Origin: Flavobacteria bacterium MS024-2A
Lineage (GTDB): Bacteria > Bacteroidota > Bacteroidia > Flavobacteriales > Flavobacteriaceae
Length of the DNA: 64,000 nt
Assembly (NCBI GenBank): GCA_905182305.1
Contig: CAJJBB010000001.1
Span: 103,326 to 167,325 of the forward strand
Direction: 5' to 3'
Each line of letters opens with the position of its first letter. Position 1 is the stretch's first letter. The notes under the pieces are model-generated. The model searched no databases. It was not told the DNA's origin and saw only the letters and a program-made list of their open reading frames with translations. Below are positions 49,714-57,211 of the stretch, piece by piece. The position numbers and the translations under genes were made by a program.

Positions 49714-51354
49714 TTATAAACTCCCTTTCTTTTTAAAAAAAGGACGCTGCTCTGGTTTTAAAGGAGTGTTCCCTAGAATTAAGTCGGCGGCCTTTTCTGC
49801 TACCATCATAACTGGCGAATAAATGTTTCCATTGGTAACATAAGGAAATACCGAAGCATCAACAATTCTAAGGTTGTTAATTCCGTGTACCTTTAAGTTT
49901 TCATCTGTTACAGCCATGCTATCTAAACCCATTTTACAAGTTGAACTTGGATGGTAAGCGCTTTCGCCTTCTTTAGCAATAAAATCTAAAATCTCTTCAT
50001 CAGTTTGTATATGAGCTCCGGGAGATAATTCTTTCCCCATTAATTCACTCATCGAATCAGTCTCAATAATTTTTCTTGATAATCGTACTGCTTCACACCA
50101 CTCTTTTCGTTCGTTTTCAGTAGAAAGATAGTTGAATAAAATACTAGGATACTCCAATGGATCCGCAGATTTTATTTTTACTCTTCCTCTAACATCAGTT
50201 CCCATAGGCCCAACATGTAGTTGAAAACCATGACCTTCGCTAGGAGCAGTTCCATCGTATCTAATTGCTAATGGTAAAAAATGGAATTGTAGATTAGGAT
50301 ATTTTACAGTGTCATTACTTCTGATGAAACCACCTGCTTCAAAGTGATTACTTGCACCGATTCCTTTTTTTCTAAACAACCAATCGAATCCAATTTTAGG
50401 GGCTCTCCAAGGACTCAAAGCTGAAAATAAACTAACTGGTTTTTTACAAGCCCATTGCACATATACTTCTAAGTGGTCTTGTAAATTCTCGCCAACTCCT
50501 GGTAAATCCTTTACTACAGGTATCCCTAAACTCTTTAAATGTTCTGCATTTCCTATTCCCGAAACCTGTAATAATTGAGGCGTGTTAATAGCTCCACCGC
50601 AACAAATGATTTCTTTTCCGTAAACTTTATATATCTTTCTACCCTTTTTGTATTCAACACCAACAGCTGTATTCCCATCAAAAAGAATACGCATTACCAT
50701 AGCTTGTGTTACCACATTAAGGTTTTTACGATGTTTTATGGGGTGTATATATGCACGAGCAGCATTCAATCTTCTAGAATTATGGATAGTCTGGTCGAAC
50801 TTACCAAATCCTTCTTGCTGATGTCCGTTAACATCATTGGTTAAAGGATACCCAGCTTCTTGAACAGAATTAAAAAAAGCATCAAAAAGTGGATTGTCAC
50901 ATTTAGGAGTGGTTAATTTTAAATTCCCTTTATCCCCTCTGTAGTCATCTCCACCAATAAGTCTATTTTCAACTTTTTTGAAATAAGGTAAGCAGTGTGC
51001 ATAATCCCAAGAATCTAGTCCATCGTCATTTGCCCATTTATCAAAATCCATCGCATTACCACGAATCCATATCATACCATTTATAGAACTACAACCACCC
51101 AAAACTTTCCCTCTAGGCTGAGCTATTTCTCGGTTATACATAAAGGGTTCTGGATCTGATGTATAGCCCCAGTTATAATTAGTTCCGGTAAGTAAATAAG
51201 TCAATGCTGCGGGCATGTGAATTCTAAAGTCCCAGGTATAATCTGGTCTCCCTGCTTCTAGCACTAATACCTTATTCGAAGAATCTTCACTTAAACGATT
51301 TGTAAGTACCGAGCCTGCGGAGCCTCCACCTATTACAATATAGTCCTGTGTCAT
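49714..51354 (-). CDS. betA: GMC oxidoreductase, choline dehydrogenase-like
   Basis: A 546-residue flavoenzyme. FAD motif DYIVIGGGSAGSVLTNRLSE, PRGKVLGGCSSINGMIWIRG (GMC signature 1), GGAINTPQLLQVSGIG (signature 2), catalytic HPSSTCKMG and VTNGNIYSPVMMVAEKAADL are all present. It fits BetA, which oxidises choline to betaine aldehyde, although alcohol specificity in GMC enzymes is hard to assign. The facing BCCT transporter supports choline. No betaine-aldehyde dehydrogenase gene is in the window. Confidence 0.85.
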   Translation of the reverse strand: MTQDYIVIGGGSAGSVLTNRLSEDSSNKVLVLEAGRPDYTWDFRIHMPAALTYLLTGTNYNWGYTSDPEPFMYNREIAQPRGKVLGGCSSINGMIWIRGNAMDFDKWANDDGLDSWDYAHCLPYFKKVENRLIGGDDYRGDKGNLKLTTPKCDNPLFDAFFNSVQEAGYPLTNDVNGHQQEGFGKFDQTIHNSRRLNAARAYIHPIKHRKNLNVVTQAMVMRILFDGNTAVGVEYKKGRKIYKVYGKEIICCGGAINTPQLLQVSGIGNAEHLKSLGIPVVKDLPGVGENLQDHLEVYVQWACKKPVSLFSALSPWRAPKIGFDWLFRKKGIGASNHFEAGGFIRSNDTVKYPNLQFHFLPLAIRYDGTAPSEGHGFQLHVGPMGTDVRGRVKIKSADPLEYPSILFNYLSTENERKEWCEAVRLSRKIIETDSMSELMGKELSPGAHIQTDEEILDFIAKEGESAYHPSSTCKMGLDSMAVTDENLKVHGINNLRIVDASVFPYVTNGNIYSPVMMVAEKAADLILGNTPLKPEQRPFFKKKGSL

Positions 51355-51364
51355 GGGATGAGTT

Positions 51365-51722
51365 TTTTTATTACCACAATTTACTGAATTATCAAGACTA
51401 CATCTACTAGTTGAATAAAATAGGCAGTAATTATATGAAGAAGATAATAATCTAAATCCTTAATCTATTCAAGATGCGTTTTTATGGATATTATCTGATC
51501 AAATTTAATAGTAATGTGATTTAACTAATGGTTGGCTATTAGGAAGTAAATAAAGTCTAATGGATTATAACATCATATATTCTACAATAATTTATTAAAT
51601 TCAATATAATTAGTACTTTGCAAGGTATTTATACACCAATATGTACACTGCTATGTCAATTATTATACAATTAAAGTAAAGTAAGTATTTGTTATTGACT
51701 GTTAATATGTACAATAGAACAC
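51365..51722. other. AT-rich intergenic region
   Basis: About 360 nt upstream of the GMC gene with no ORF or hairpin I can support. Upstream control of the GMC gene is possible, but no clear TAnnTTTG box was identified. Confidence 0.4.
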
Positions 51723-51730
51723 CGTGTTTC

Positions 51731-51790
51731 TTCCAGAACTTACTGATGATGATATGCCTGTGGAAAAAAAGAAAAACACCACATTAAAAA
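51731..51790 (+). repeat. Array repeat copy 2 (diverged)
   Basis: TTCCAGAACTTACTGATGAT then GATATGCCTGTGGAAAAAAA. The tail would read LPELTDDDMPVEKKK, running on without the usual stop. The hairpin half has decayed (AACACCACATTAAAAATTT). It forms the right border of the choline module. Confidence 0.75.
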
Positions 51791-51823
51791 TTTCGTATGG
51801 TTTCTAAACTAGAATAAAAATTT

Positions 51824-51964
51824 TTATGTAAATCCCCCACTATTATCATTAGGATTTACCTTATTAAGGTCAACCCCTGTTCGCTCATAATATTCTTTTC
51901 GGAATTTTAAATTCCTATCTCTTCTTTTCTTAAAACATTTAAGTAAATTTTTTATCCATTTCAT
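51824..51964 (-). CDS. Small basic protein, unknown
   Basis: A 46-residue ORF too short for the track: MKWIKNLLKCFKKRRDRNLK, then FRKEYYERTGVDLNKVNPND and NSGGFT. It is strongly basic in the first half with a defined polar tail and no TM segment. I do not recognise a family. It lies between repeat 2 and a small membrane protein gene. Confidence 0.45.
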   Translation of the reverse strand: MKWIKNLLKCFKKRRDRNLKFRKEYYERTGVDLNKVNPNDNSGGFT

Positions 51965-52051
51965 AATTTATGATTTAAAATAAAACACCAACTATAACAG
52001 CAATTAAAAATACTATATAGGACAAAACAAGCTGTTTTTGTTTTCAAAATA

Positions 52052-52240
52052 TCACAATGACAATAGGTAATTTATAATAGCAAATGGATAGAAACAAACT
52101 GTTAAAAAAATTGCAATAATAACGACTCCCTTTGCTAAATCTTTATCAGTAATATTATTTATCCATAATATTGTGGGTTTAATACCTTTTATGAGTATAA
52201 AAAACCCAAAAAATGCTAAAAAATAAGCTAATAACTCCAT
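52052..52240 (-). CDS. Small two-TM membrane protein, unknown
   Basis: The 62-residue protein has TM1 (LLAYFLAFFGFFILIKGI) and TM2 (GVVIIAIFLTVCFYPFAIIN), separated by a short polar loop (NNITDKDLAK). There is no recognisable family. It is a typical small array gene, followed by repeat 3 upstream of its start. Confidence 0.55.
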   Translation of the reverse strand: MELLAYFLAFFGFFILIKGIKPTILWINNITDKDLAKGVVIIAIFLTVCFYPFAIINYLLSL

Positions 52241-52259
52241 TACAGCTAATATAACAAAT

Positions 52260-52332
52260 CCCAGAACTTACTGAAGATGATATGCCGATGATTCAAAAGA
52301 AAACGCCACTAAAGCTAATTAGTGACGTTTTT
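52260..52332 (+). repeat. Array repeat copy 3 (full length)
   Basis: CCAGAACTTACTGAAGATGA, a TATGCCGATGATTC variant, AAAAGAAAACGCCACTAAAG and CTAATTAGTGACGTTTTT. The hairpin AACGCCACTAA/TTAGTGACGTT terminates the minus gene at 52354 (on the minus strand it is followed by TTTTCTTTT). Confidence 0.9.
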
Positions 52333-52353
52333 ATGCATAGAAAGGTCTTTTAT

Positions 52354-52836
52354 TTAATTGTCTTCAGATCTTGATCCTATTTGAGATGTTCCACTTCCAC
52401 TTGATATTGGAGAATAATGAGCTGTTTTTATAACCCATTTACCATTTTCTTTTATATAAGTTTCTGATACTCTTGTCATATAATGAGAGACAGCAGGACT
52501 CCCTTTTGGTTTCATACTACCTTCGCTATAAAACATAGCTATTGCAGCTTTTCCTTGAACAAGAGATACTACTTTGATATGTTTAGGTTGTAAGCTAACG
52601 TAATCCCATTCATTTTTTCTGTTGTTGGGATTTTGGTCATAAATCATTAGCCCCCCTGTAGAATTAAATGCATAGTGACCATTGTCTGACATAAGTCTAA
52701 CATCAATGTTGCCCTTATTGTTTATTTCCCAATTACTTTGAATTAATTTTGTAATCTCTGTCTCATCTTTAGAATTATTTTGGGCAATAAGATTGGAAGT
52801 AATAAATAGAAGTAATAAGATTCCAATTTTTTTCAT
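52354..52836 (-). CDS. Secreted NTF2/SnoaL-like protein
   Basis: The 160-residue protein has a signal peptide (IGILLLLFITSNLIAQN). The fold is NTF2-like: ETEITKLIQSNWEINNKGN, KAAIAMFYSEGSM and TRVSETYIKENGKWVIKTAH. It is a complete array unit: TATATTTG promoter, leader ATTAACCATAAATAAATAT, gene, then repeat 3 hairpin. The function is unknown. Confidence 0.75.
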   Translation of the reverse strand: MKKIGILLLLFITSNLIAQNNSKDETEITKLIQSNWEINNKGNIDVRLMSDNGHYAFNSTGGLMIYDQNPNNRKNEWDYVSLQPKHIKVVSLVQGKAAIAMFYSEGSMKPKGSPAVSHYMTRVSETYIKENGKWVIKTAHYSPISSGSGTSQIGSRSEDN

Positions 52837-52864
52837 TTTATATTTATTTATGGTTAATAATACT

Positions 52865-52872
52865 CAAATATA
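52865..52872 (-). promoter_or_regulatory. TAnnTTTG promoter of the 52354 gene
   Basis: TATATTTG on the minus strand, 28 nt before the ATG, followed by the array leader AGTATTATTAACCATAAAT. Upstream it abuts repeat 4. Confidence 0.6.
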
Positions 52873-52878
52873 ACAAAT

Positions 52879-52916
52879 CCCAGAACTTACTGAAGACGAT
52901 ATGTCTGTGGTTTAAT
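52879..52916 (+). repeat. Array repeat copy 4 (left part only)
   Basis: CCCAGAACTTACTGAAGACG then ATATGTCTGTGGTTTAA, encoding PELTEDDMSVV*. The hairpin half is absent; the 52922 gene's 3' end follows at once. Confidence 0.8.
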
Positions 52917-52921
52917 TTTTC

Positions 52922-53740
52922 TTAATTTTTTTTTGATCTTAATAGAGCAAGAAATTTTTTTCCATATTTCGATTTTTTTACTTTTGGAGAAAGCTTTAAT
53001 GCAACAGAGTCTAGTAATGAAATATTTGCATCACTTATTTTTGTATATGCTAAATAAGGTGCTATTTCGTAATTAGAATTTGAAATTGCAAAATTAGCAG
53101 TATATAAATAGCTTAGTAAAAGAGTCCTTTTCAGTTGATTTTGAAAAGAATCCATTTTTATTATATTATCATTTTCTTCAGCATATTTCTTTTTAATTTT
53201 TAATTGCTGAATTTTTAATTTAAATTGATTTTCAAGTTTTTGGTATTCAATCATTAATTCTCTATTCTTTTTGCCTTTTATGGTATAACTTCTTTTTTTA
53301 TTTAAAGAATTATTTTCCAAGCCAAGTTGAGTATTAATTACAATTGCAGATATAGTTAGTTGATCAGTTCTGATTTCAACTTTTTCAATCTTTTGAGTGA
53401 GCTCTCTGATGGAAATGAAATTTTTAAAGAGATGCTTTTCAGTCAATTCATTATCATTAATAAAAACTCTTAATGGACCTTCACTTTGAAATGAATGTAA
53501 TTTTCCTGTTTTATAATCTTCCAAAGGAATTATAAAATTAAATTCTCTCCAAAAAGCAGATCTAAACAACTTTTTGATGAATGCATCTCTTTCTCTGAAT
53601 GAATAGATATTATCATTCAAATAAATTTTTGGGATAGCGACAGCGGAATTAACCACCTCGTCTAGATCAATACTTGTCCCTTGTTGTCCAAAAGCAAAGG
53701 AAAGAAAAAATAAAAAGCTAGAAAAAATAAAATTTTTCAA
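52922..53740 (-). CDS. Secreted protein of unknown function
   Basis: There is no ATG; TTG codons at 53746 and 53740 are possible. TTG 53740 gives MKNFIFSSFLFFLSFAFGQQ, the better signal peptide, and 272 residues. The mature part has AFIKKLFRSAFWREFNFIIP, KLHSFQSEGPLRVFINDNEL and a helical, Lys-rich middle with coiled-coil character (IEYQKLENQFKLKIQQLKIK). I do not recognise a family. It is an array unit between repeats 4 and 5. Confidence 0.6.
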   Translation of the reverse strand: MKNFIFSSFLFFLSFAFGQQGTSIDLDEVVNSAVAIPKIYLNDNIYSFRERDAFIKKLFRSAFWREFNFIIPLEDYKTGKLHSFQSEGPLRVFINDNELTEKHLFKNFISIRELTQKIEKVEIRTDQLTISAIVINTQLGLENNSLNKKRSYTIKGKKNRELMIEYQKLENQFKLKIQQLKIKKKYAEENDNIIKMDSFQNQLKRTLLLSYLYTANFAISNSNYEIAPYLAYTKISDANISLLDSVALKLSPKVKKSKYGKKFLALLRSKKN

Positions 53741-53776
53741 AATCAATATGTTTATGGTTATTCAAACATCATAAAT

Positions 53777-53843
53777 CCCAGAACTTACTGAAGATGATAT
53801 GCCTGTGGTTTAAAAGAAAACGACATTAAAGTTAATTAGTGAA
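53777..53843 (+). repeat. Array repeat copy 5 (full length)
   Basis: CCCAGAACTTACTGAAGATG, ATATGCCTGTGGTTTAAAAG and AAAACGACATTAAAGTTAAT. It encodes PELTEDDMPVV*. The left half is consensus; the hairpin's right arm is degenerate (TTAGTGAAAATAT). Confidence 0.88.
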
Positions 53844-53898
53844 AATATATGATTTATTACTGTGAGAGGAATAAATAAGAATATGATTGTATTTTTGA

Positions 53899-54300
53899 TT
53901 AATTATTAAAAGGTATTACTTTAAGTTCATTTGAACCGAAAAACATATCTCCAATTAGTGAAACTGTTTCTTTTGTTATTTCTTCCTCTGAAGTATTTTT
54001 TTTTAATTCGAATTCAGTTAAATCCATCGAATACAGTTTATTCTCTTTTTGATTAATATGAATTGCCGTATAGAAGTGGTATCGTAGTATTTTTTCAAGG
54101 GTTATTTTAGTTCCAGGATAATAAGTTTGAAACCCCTCTAAACTTTTTAATGTAGTTTTTAATACTCGAAAAGACTTTTGAAATCCTAGTTCATTTTTAA
54201 GGCGAAGAGCCTTGTAATGATTAATTGAATCCTGAGAGTGCACTTCAGCTAAAAATATTGTAAAGATAAATGTTATAAAAGTGCGTAAGTTAAATTTCAT
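53899..54300 (-). CDS. Secreted protein of unknown function
   Basis: The 133-residue protein has a signal peptide (FITFIFTIFLAEVHSQDS). The mature part includes NELGFQKSFRVLKTTLKSLE and NQKENKLYSMDLTEFELKKN. No family was recognised. Its start is 80 nt downstream of the stop of the 54381 gene on the same strand, with no repeat between them, so the two may share a transcript. Confidence 0.6.
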   Translation of the reverse strand: MKFNLRTFITFIFTIFLAEVHSQDSINHYKALRLKNELGFQKSFRVLKTTLKSLEGFQTYYPGTKITLEKILRYHFYTAIHINQKENKLYSMDLTEFELKKNTSEEEITKETVSLIGDMFFGSNELKVIPFNN

Positions 54301-54380
54301 CTGTCAAATATATAGAGTATTAGTAATATACTAAGCTATTACACCTGTTAGGATAGATACTTTCAAAAATTATTTTAGTT

Positions 54381-54914
54381 TTAAAGCATTTTTTTTAATC
54401 TAAGTTTTTTTATCTCCTTTTTTTTTAACAAAATGATATTATCATCTTTCAAAGAATAAAATTCATTTTTAATTTTAAATTCTGGATTTGTATTTTCTGA
54501 AAACCCATCTGATTTTTTTGAGGGATAAAATTTAGCAATTGGTTTTAATAAATATATAAAATCATTCCTTTTATCTAATATTCTAAACCAACTATTACTA
54601 TAGGTAATCCAAGATTCCTTGTTATCTAAAAGTAGAATTTCGTTTTTAGGAAAAGCGAAAAGATTAGGTCCAACCTGTGAGCGCATAAAATCATCTAATG
54701 CGTTATACTTGACCTTAATTTCTTTTCCGTTAACCATTGTTGGTATGAATTCATCGTGATAAAATTTTGAACCAATAATATTTAACGTCCAGCTATTATC
54801 ACGTTTTTTAGTTTCTATATTTATTTGTTCTACATCTCCATAGTTTCTAACCTGTTGCGTTTGTTGGCTATGAATTAAAAATGGAAAAAGCAGAAAAGTA
54901 ATTACACTTCTCAT
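54381..54914 (-). CDS. Secreted protein of unknown function
   Basis: The 177-residue protein has a short signal peptide (ITFLLFPFLIHSQQ). The mature part is beta-rich (NSWTLNIIGSKFYHDEFIPT, ESWITYSNSWFRILDKRNDF) with a basic C-terminus (ILLKKKEIKKLRLKKML). No family was recognised. The leader ATTAACCATAAATCAATTA before the ATG is the array type; repeat 6 lies upstream. Confidence 0.6.
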   Translation of the reverse strand: MRSVITFLLFPFLIHSQQTQQVRNYGDVEQINIETKKRDNSWTLNIIGSKFYHDEFIPTMVNGKEIKVKYNALDDFMRSQVGPNLFAFPKNEILLLDNKESWITYSNSWFRILDKRNDFIYLLKPIAKFYPSKKSDGFSENTNPEFKIKNEFYSLKDDNIILLKKKEIKKLRLKKML

Positions 54915-54978
54915 TTTAATTGATTTATGGTTAATAAAGATTCAATAAACCTATAATATCATAATACCGTATTTTTCT

Positions 54979-55046
54979 TCTTGAACTTACTGATGATGAT
55001 ATGCCTGTGGTTTAATAGAAAATGCCAATAAGTTGATTAGCGGTTA
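54979..55046 (+). repeat. Array repeat copy 6
   Basis: CTTGAACTTACTGATGATGA, TATGCCTGTGGTTTAATAGA and AAATGCCAATAAGTTGATTA. It encodes LELTDDDMPVV*. The hairpin is weakened, and its right end meets the stop of the small gene at 55044. Confidence 0.8.
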
Positions 55047-55166
55047 TTTTTTTTTCTTTAATTCATCAACCTCTTTTTTTATAGTTTCAATTACTTTTTT
55101 TTGTTGAAGCACCATACTTAAGGCAGCTAAAGCAAAAATAAATCCTATTACACCTAAAGTTTCCAT
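55044..55166 (-). CDS. Small membrane-anchored helical protein
   Basis: A 40-residue ORF not in the track: METLGVIGFIFALAALSMVL, then QQKKVIETIKKEVDELKKKK. One TM (about 4-20) is followed by a charged coiled-coil helix. Similar one-TM plus coiled-coil microproteins are common in Bacteroidota, but I cannot name a function. Confidence 0.55.
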   Translation of the reverse strand: METLGVIGFIFALAALSMVLQQKKVIETIKKEVDELKKKK

Positions 55167-55288
55167 TTTTTTTGATTTAAGATTTGATTATCAAGGTAGT
55201 AATAAAACATAAAACGCCCCTAAAATTAATTATTAGTTCTTTGGATGATTTTGCGAAATTCGTAATTTAGATTATTTACTTTTAGGGT

Positions 55289-55459
55289 ATGGAAAAGTTA
55301 CTAATTATTCTTTATTTAAACCTTGGGTTTTATGCCATAGCAAGGACTAATTATTTCATTAGCAAAAGAGATAAAAATTGGGGTAAATGGATTCATAGAG
55401 TTTTACATCTTATTAATATTGTTGTTTACTTCAATATTTTATATGAATTAATTATATGA
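55289..55459 (+). CDS. Small membrane protein, unknown
   Basis: A 56-residue ORF not in the track: MEKLLIILYLNLGFYAIART, then NYFISKRDKNWGKWIHRVLH and a hydrophobic end (LINIVVYFNILYELII). Two hydrophobic helices flank a basic loop. It is followed after 49 nt by another small membrane gene on the same strand. Confidence 0.55.
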   Translation: MEKLLIILYLNLGFYAIARTNYFISKRDKNWGKWIHRVLHLINIVVYFNILYELII

Positions 55460-55508
55460 GAATACAACCCTGTGATGTTTGCAGCTATTCTTCCCATATA
55501 TTTACATT

Positions 55509-55676
55509 ATGTTAGTTAAGGTTAAATATTTAGGATTATCTGTCAGCATTTTTGCTTGTCTATTTAAACTTATGTCTTGGCAAGGCGCTGATATACTATT
55601 GATTATCGGTTTATCTTTGTTGGGCATTTATTTTTTACTTAAAGTTTTTAAATCACTCTTTTTAAGGAAGGAATAA
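55509..55676 (+). CDS. Small two-TM protein resembling the GldL membrane hairpin
   Basis: The track start is a TTG; ATG 55509 gives 55 residues: MLVKVKYLGLSVSIFACLFK then LMSWQGADILLIIGLSLLGI. The pattern FKLMSWQGADILLIIGLSLL closely follows the turn between the two GldL helices (FKILHL..G....GL.LG), though no cytoplasmic tail or motor Glu is present. A role in gliding is not implied. Repeat 7 begins 4 nt after its stop. Confidence 0.55.
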   Translation: MLVKVKYLGLSVSIFACLFKLMSWQGADILLIIGLSLLGIYFLLKVFKSLFLRKE

Positions 55677-55680
55677 AAAC

Positions 55681-55706
55681 CTGAAGATGATATGCCTGTG
55701 GTTTAC
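55681..55706 (+). repeat. Array repeat copy 7 (core only)
   Basis: CTGAAGATGATATGCCTGTG then GTTTAC. Only the TEDDMPVV core remains, without the upstream CCCAGAAC and without the hairpin. Confidence 0.7.
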
Positions 55707-55820
55707 AATAGAAGATTTGGAATTTATTTTTATTTAAGTATTTAAATGTATCTAAGATTTCATAATTAAGGGTATTTATTTTAAAGCAGTTAATTTTGTG
55801 TAAATTAAAATTAAATAAAT

Positions 55821-56324
55821 ATGCCAAATAAATATAGAATTATTGTTGAATTAACAAGTGTAGTTGCAATAATATTTTCACTTGTATTTCTTGCATTAGA
55901 AGTAAAACAAAGTAATCAGCTTGCTAAAGCAGAAATTAGACAAGCTTTAAATGTTACTGATATGGAAGTTTATAAGGTTCAAATGGAAGAAGATATAATC
56001 GCAAAAGCATTATATAAAATAAATAAAAATATACCCATTGATGATTATGAAGAATATCAGCTTAATGAATTCCAAAGGTTTAATTTTAGAGATTTTGACA
56101 ATTCTTTTTATCAATACAGAATTGGATTATTTGATGAAAATGTATGGTTTGCATACAGAAGAATAATTAAATCCTTATTAACGGAAAATTATATTATGCT
56201 AATGTGGGGAAACAGTAATCAATCATTTAGTATTGAATTTCAAGACGAGGTAAATAATATATTAAAAGAAATAAAAGATGATGTTGCTCTTGGTTTAAAA
56301 GAAAACGTCACTAAAGTTAATTAG
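55821..56324 (+). CDS. Single-TM protein of unknown function whose 3' end is an array repeat
   Basis: The 167-residue protein has one N-terminal TM (IIVELTSVVAIIFSLVFLAL) followed by EVKQSNQLAKAEIRQALN, an arrangement seen in a widespread group of uncharacterised bacterial membrane proteins. The soluble part is helical (FQRFNFRDFDNSFYQYRIGL). The last codons (GLKENVTKVN*) are encoded by the hairpin half of repeat 8, so its native C-terminus may have been replaced or extended by recombination. Confidence 0.65.
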   Translation: MPNKYRIIVELTSVVAIIFSLVFLALEVKQSNQLAKAEIRQALNVTDMEVYKVQMEEDIIAKALYKINKNIPIDDYEEYQLNEFQRFNFRDFDNSFYQYRIGLFDENVWFAYRRIIKSLLTENYIMLMWGNSNQSFSIEFQDEVNNILKEIKDDVALGLKENVTKVN

Positions 56325-56332
56325 TGACGCAT
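56277..56332 (+). repeat. Array repeat copy 8 (inside a coding end)
   Basis: GATGATGTTGCTCTTGGTTT, AAAAGAAAACGTCACTAAAG and TTAATTAGTGACGC. The hairpin AACGTCACTAA/TTAGTGACG pairs perfectly. The reading frame of the 55821 gene enters the repeat and stops at the TAG within the hairpin. Confidence 0.82.
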
Positions 56333-56454
56333 TCAACTTTAACTAAAATCTAAACAATGAAATAAACTATATGCTATATTACTACTCTTTAAAAAAGAAC
56401 TCTCATAATGCTTTTATAATGTTTCTTTAAAAATTTGTTAAAAAAACTAATCTA

Positions 56455-56667
56455 TCACATAAACAAAGGTAAATCTTCACTTACTTCATTAGTAGCTTGT
56501 TTCATTCTTGGTAAAGTGTATTGTAAGACTATTTGAAGCATCTTAATACGCTGGTTAGCGTCTAACTCATTTACACCTAAAGAAGTTTTTAAATCGTCTA
56601 TAAGTAGTTGTAACTTTTCTTTTACTTCTAATGTTATTTTATTTGGTACTCCTGCTGTTCTTACCAT
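56455..56667 (-). CDS. Small helical protein with GxPNKIT N-terminus; likely source family of the array repeats
   Basis: A 70-residue cytoplasmic protein: MVRTAGVPNKITLEVKEKLQ, DANQRIKMLQIVLQYTLPRM, KQATNEVSEDLPLFM. It resembles abundant, uncharacterised flavobacterial small proteins with a (T/V)PNK(I/V)T start, a helical middle, a LP(R/K) turn and a variable acidic tail. Its 3' 65 bp recur within repeats 11, 12 and 13. The tail SEDLPLF also parallels the TEDDMPVV peptide coded by the repeats, suggesting the repeats are 3' ends of paralogs. Confidence 0.65.
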   Translation of the reverse strand: MVRTAGVPNKITLEVKEKLQLLIDDLKTSLGVNELDANQRIKMLQIVLQYTLPRMKQATNEVSEDLPLFM

Positions 56668-56697
56668 TTTTCCTATATTTAATTTAAATTATTCTTA

Positions 56698-57027
56698 ATG
56701 AAACATCTATTACTATTCTTTGGTCTTATCCTATTTTCTTGTGGGGATAGCACATCAAAATTTGACTTACAGAAAAAGGAAATGATAGCAAACGAGTCCG
56801 CAAGATGGTTTACTATGGCTGAACCTAAAGACTTCGTCTTTAATGTAGTTAACGATTCCACTTTTACGATGTCTTCTAAATTTGTTCATCCTATCCTCGC
56901 TAAAGAAGTAAGGTTTACCTACACATATTCCTATACTTCTTCCCTTGACAGTTTAAAAAAAAACGAACTCTCAAAACAAGAACTACTTGTTGAAGGCACG
57001 TTAAACAAGTATGTAGACAGAGAATAA
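56698..57027 (+). CDS. Small lipoprotein of unknown function
   Basis: The 109-residue protein has a lipobox (FGLILFSCGDST). The mature domain is beta-rich (PKDFVFNVVNDSTFTMSSKF, EVRFTYTYSYTSSLDSLKKN). No family was recognised. It is divergent from the 56455 gene by 30 nt. Confidence 0.6.
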   Translation: MKHLLLFFGLILFSCGDSTSKFDLQKKEMIANESARWFTMAEPKDFVFNVVNDSTFTMSSKFVHPILAKEVRFTYTYSYTSSLDSLKKNELSKQELLVEGTLNKYVDRE

Positions 57028-57109
57028 AAATACTTACTTTATTTTTTAGAGAACGTCATTATTCTAACAGTAACTTATAGTTAGTTCTGATTAGCTTACG
57101 AGAATTAAT

Positions 57110-57180
57110 CCCAGAACTTACTGAAGATGATGTGCCTGGGGTTTAAAAGAAAACGCCACTAAAGTTAATTAGTGACGTTA
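57110..57180 (+). repeat. Array repeat copy 9 (full length, near consensus)
   Basis: CCCAGAACTTACTGAAGATG, ATGTGCCTGGGGTTTAAAAG, AAAACGCCACTAAAGTTAAT and TAGTGACGTT. It encodes PELTEDDVPGV*. It serves as a terminator 32 nt past the 57212 gene's stop on the minus strand. Confidence 0.92.
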
Positions 57181-57211
57181 GTATTTATAAGATTCTTTGT
57201 GTTTTAGAATT

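Noticed and set aside
51365-51722. Small gene in the gap upstream of the GMC oxidoreductase
   Set aside because: Only very short ORFs without start, RBS or composition support.
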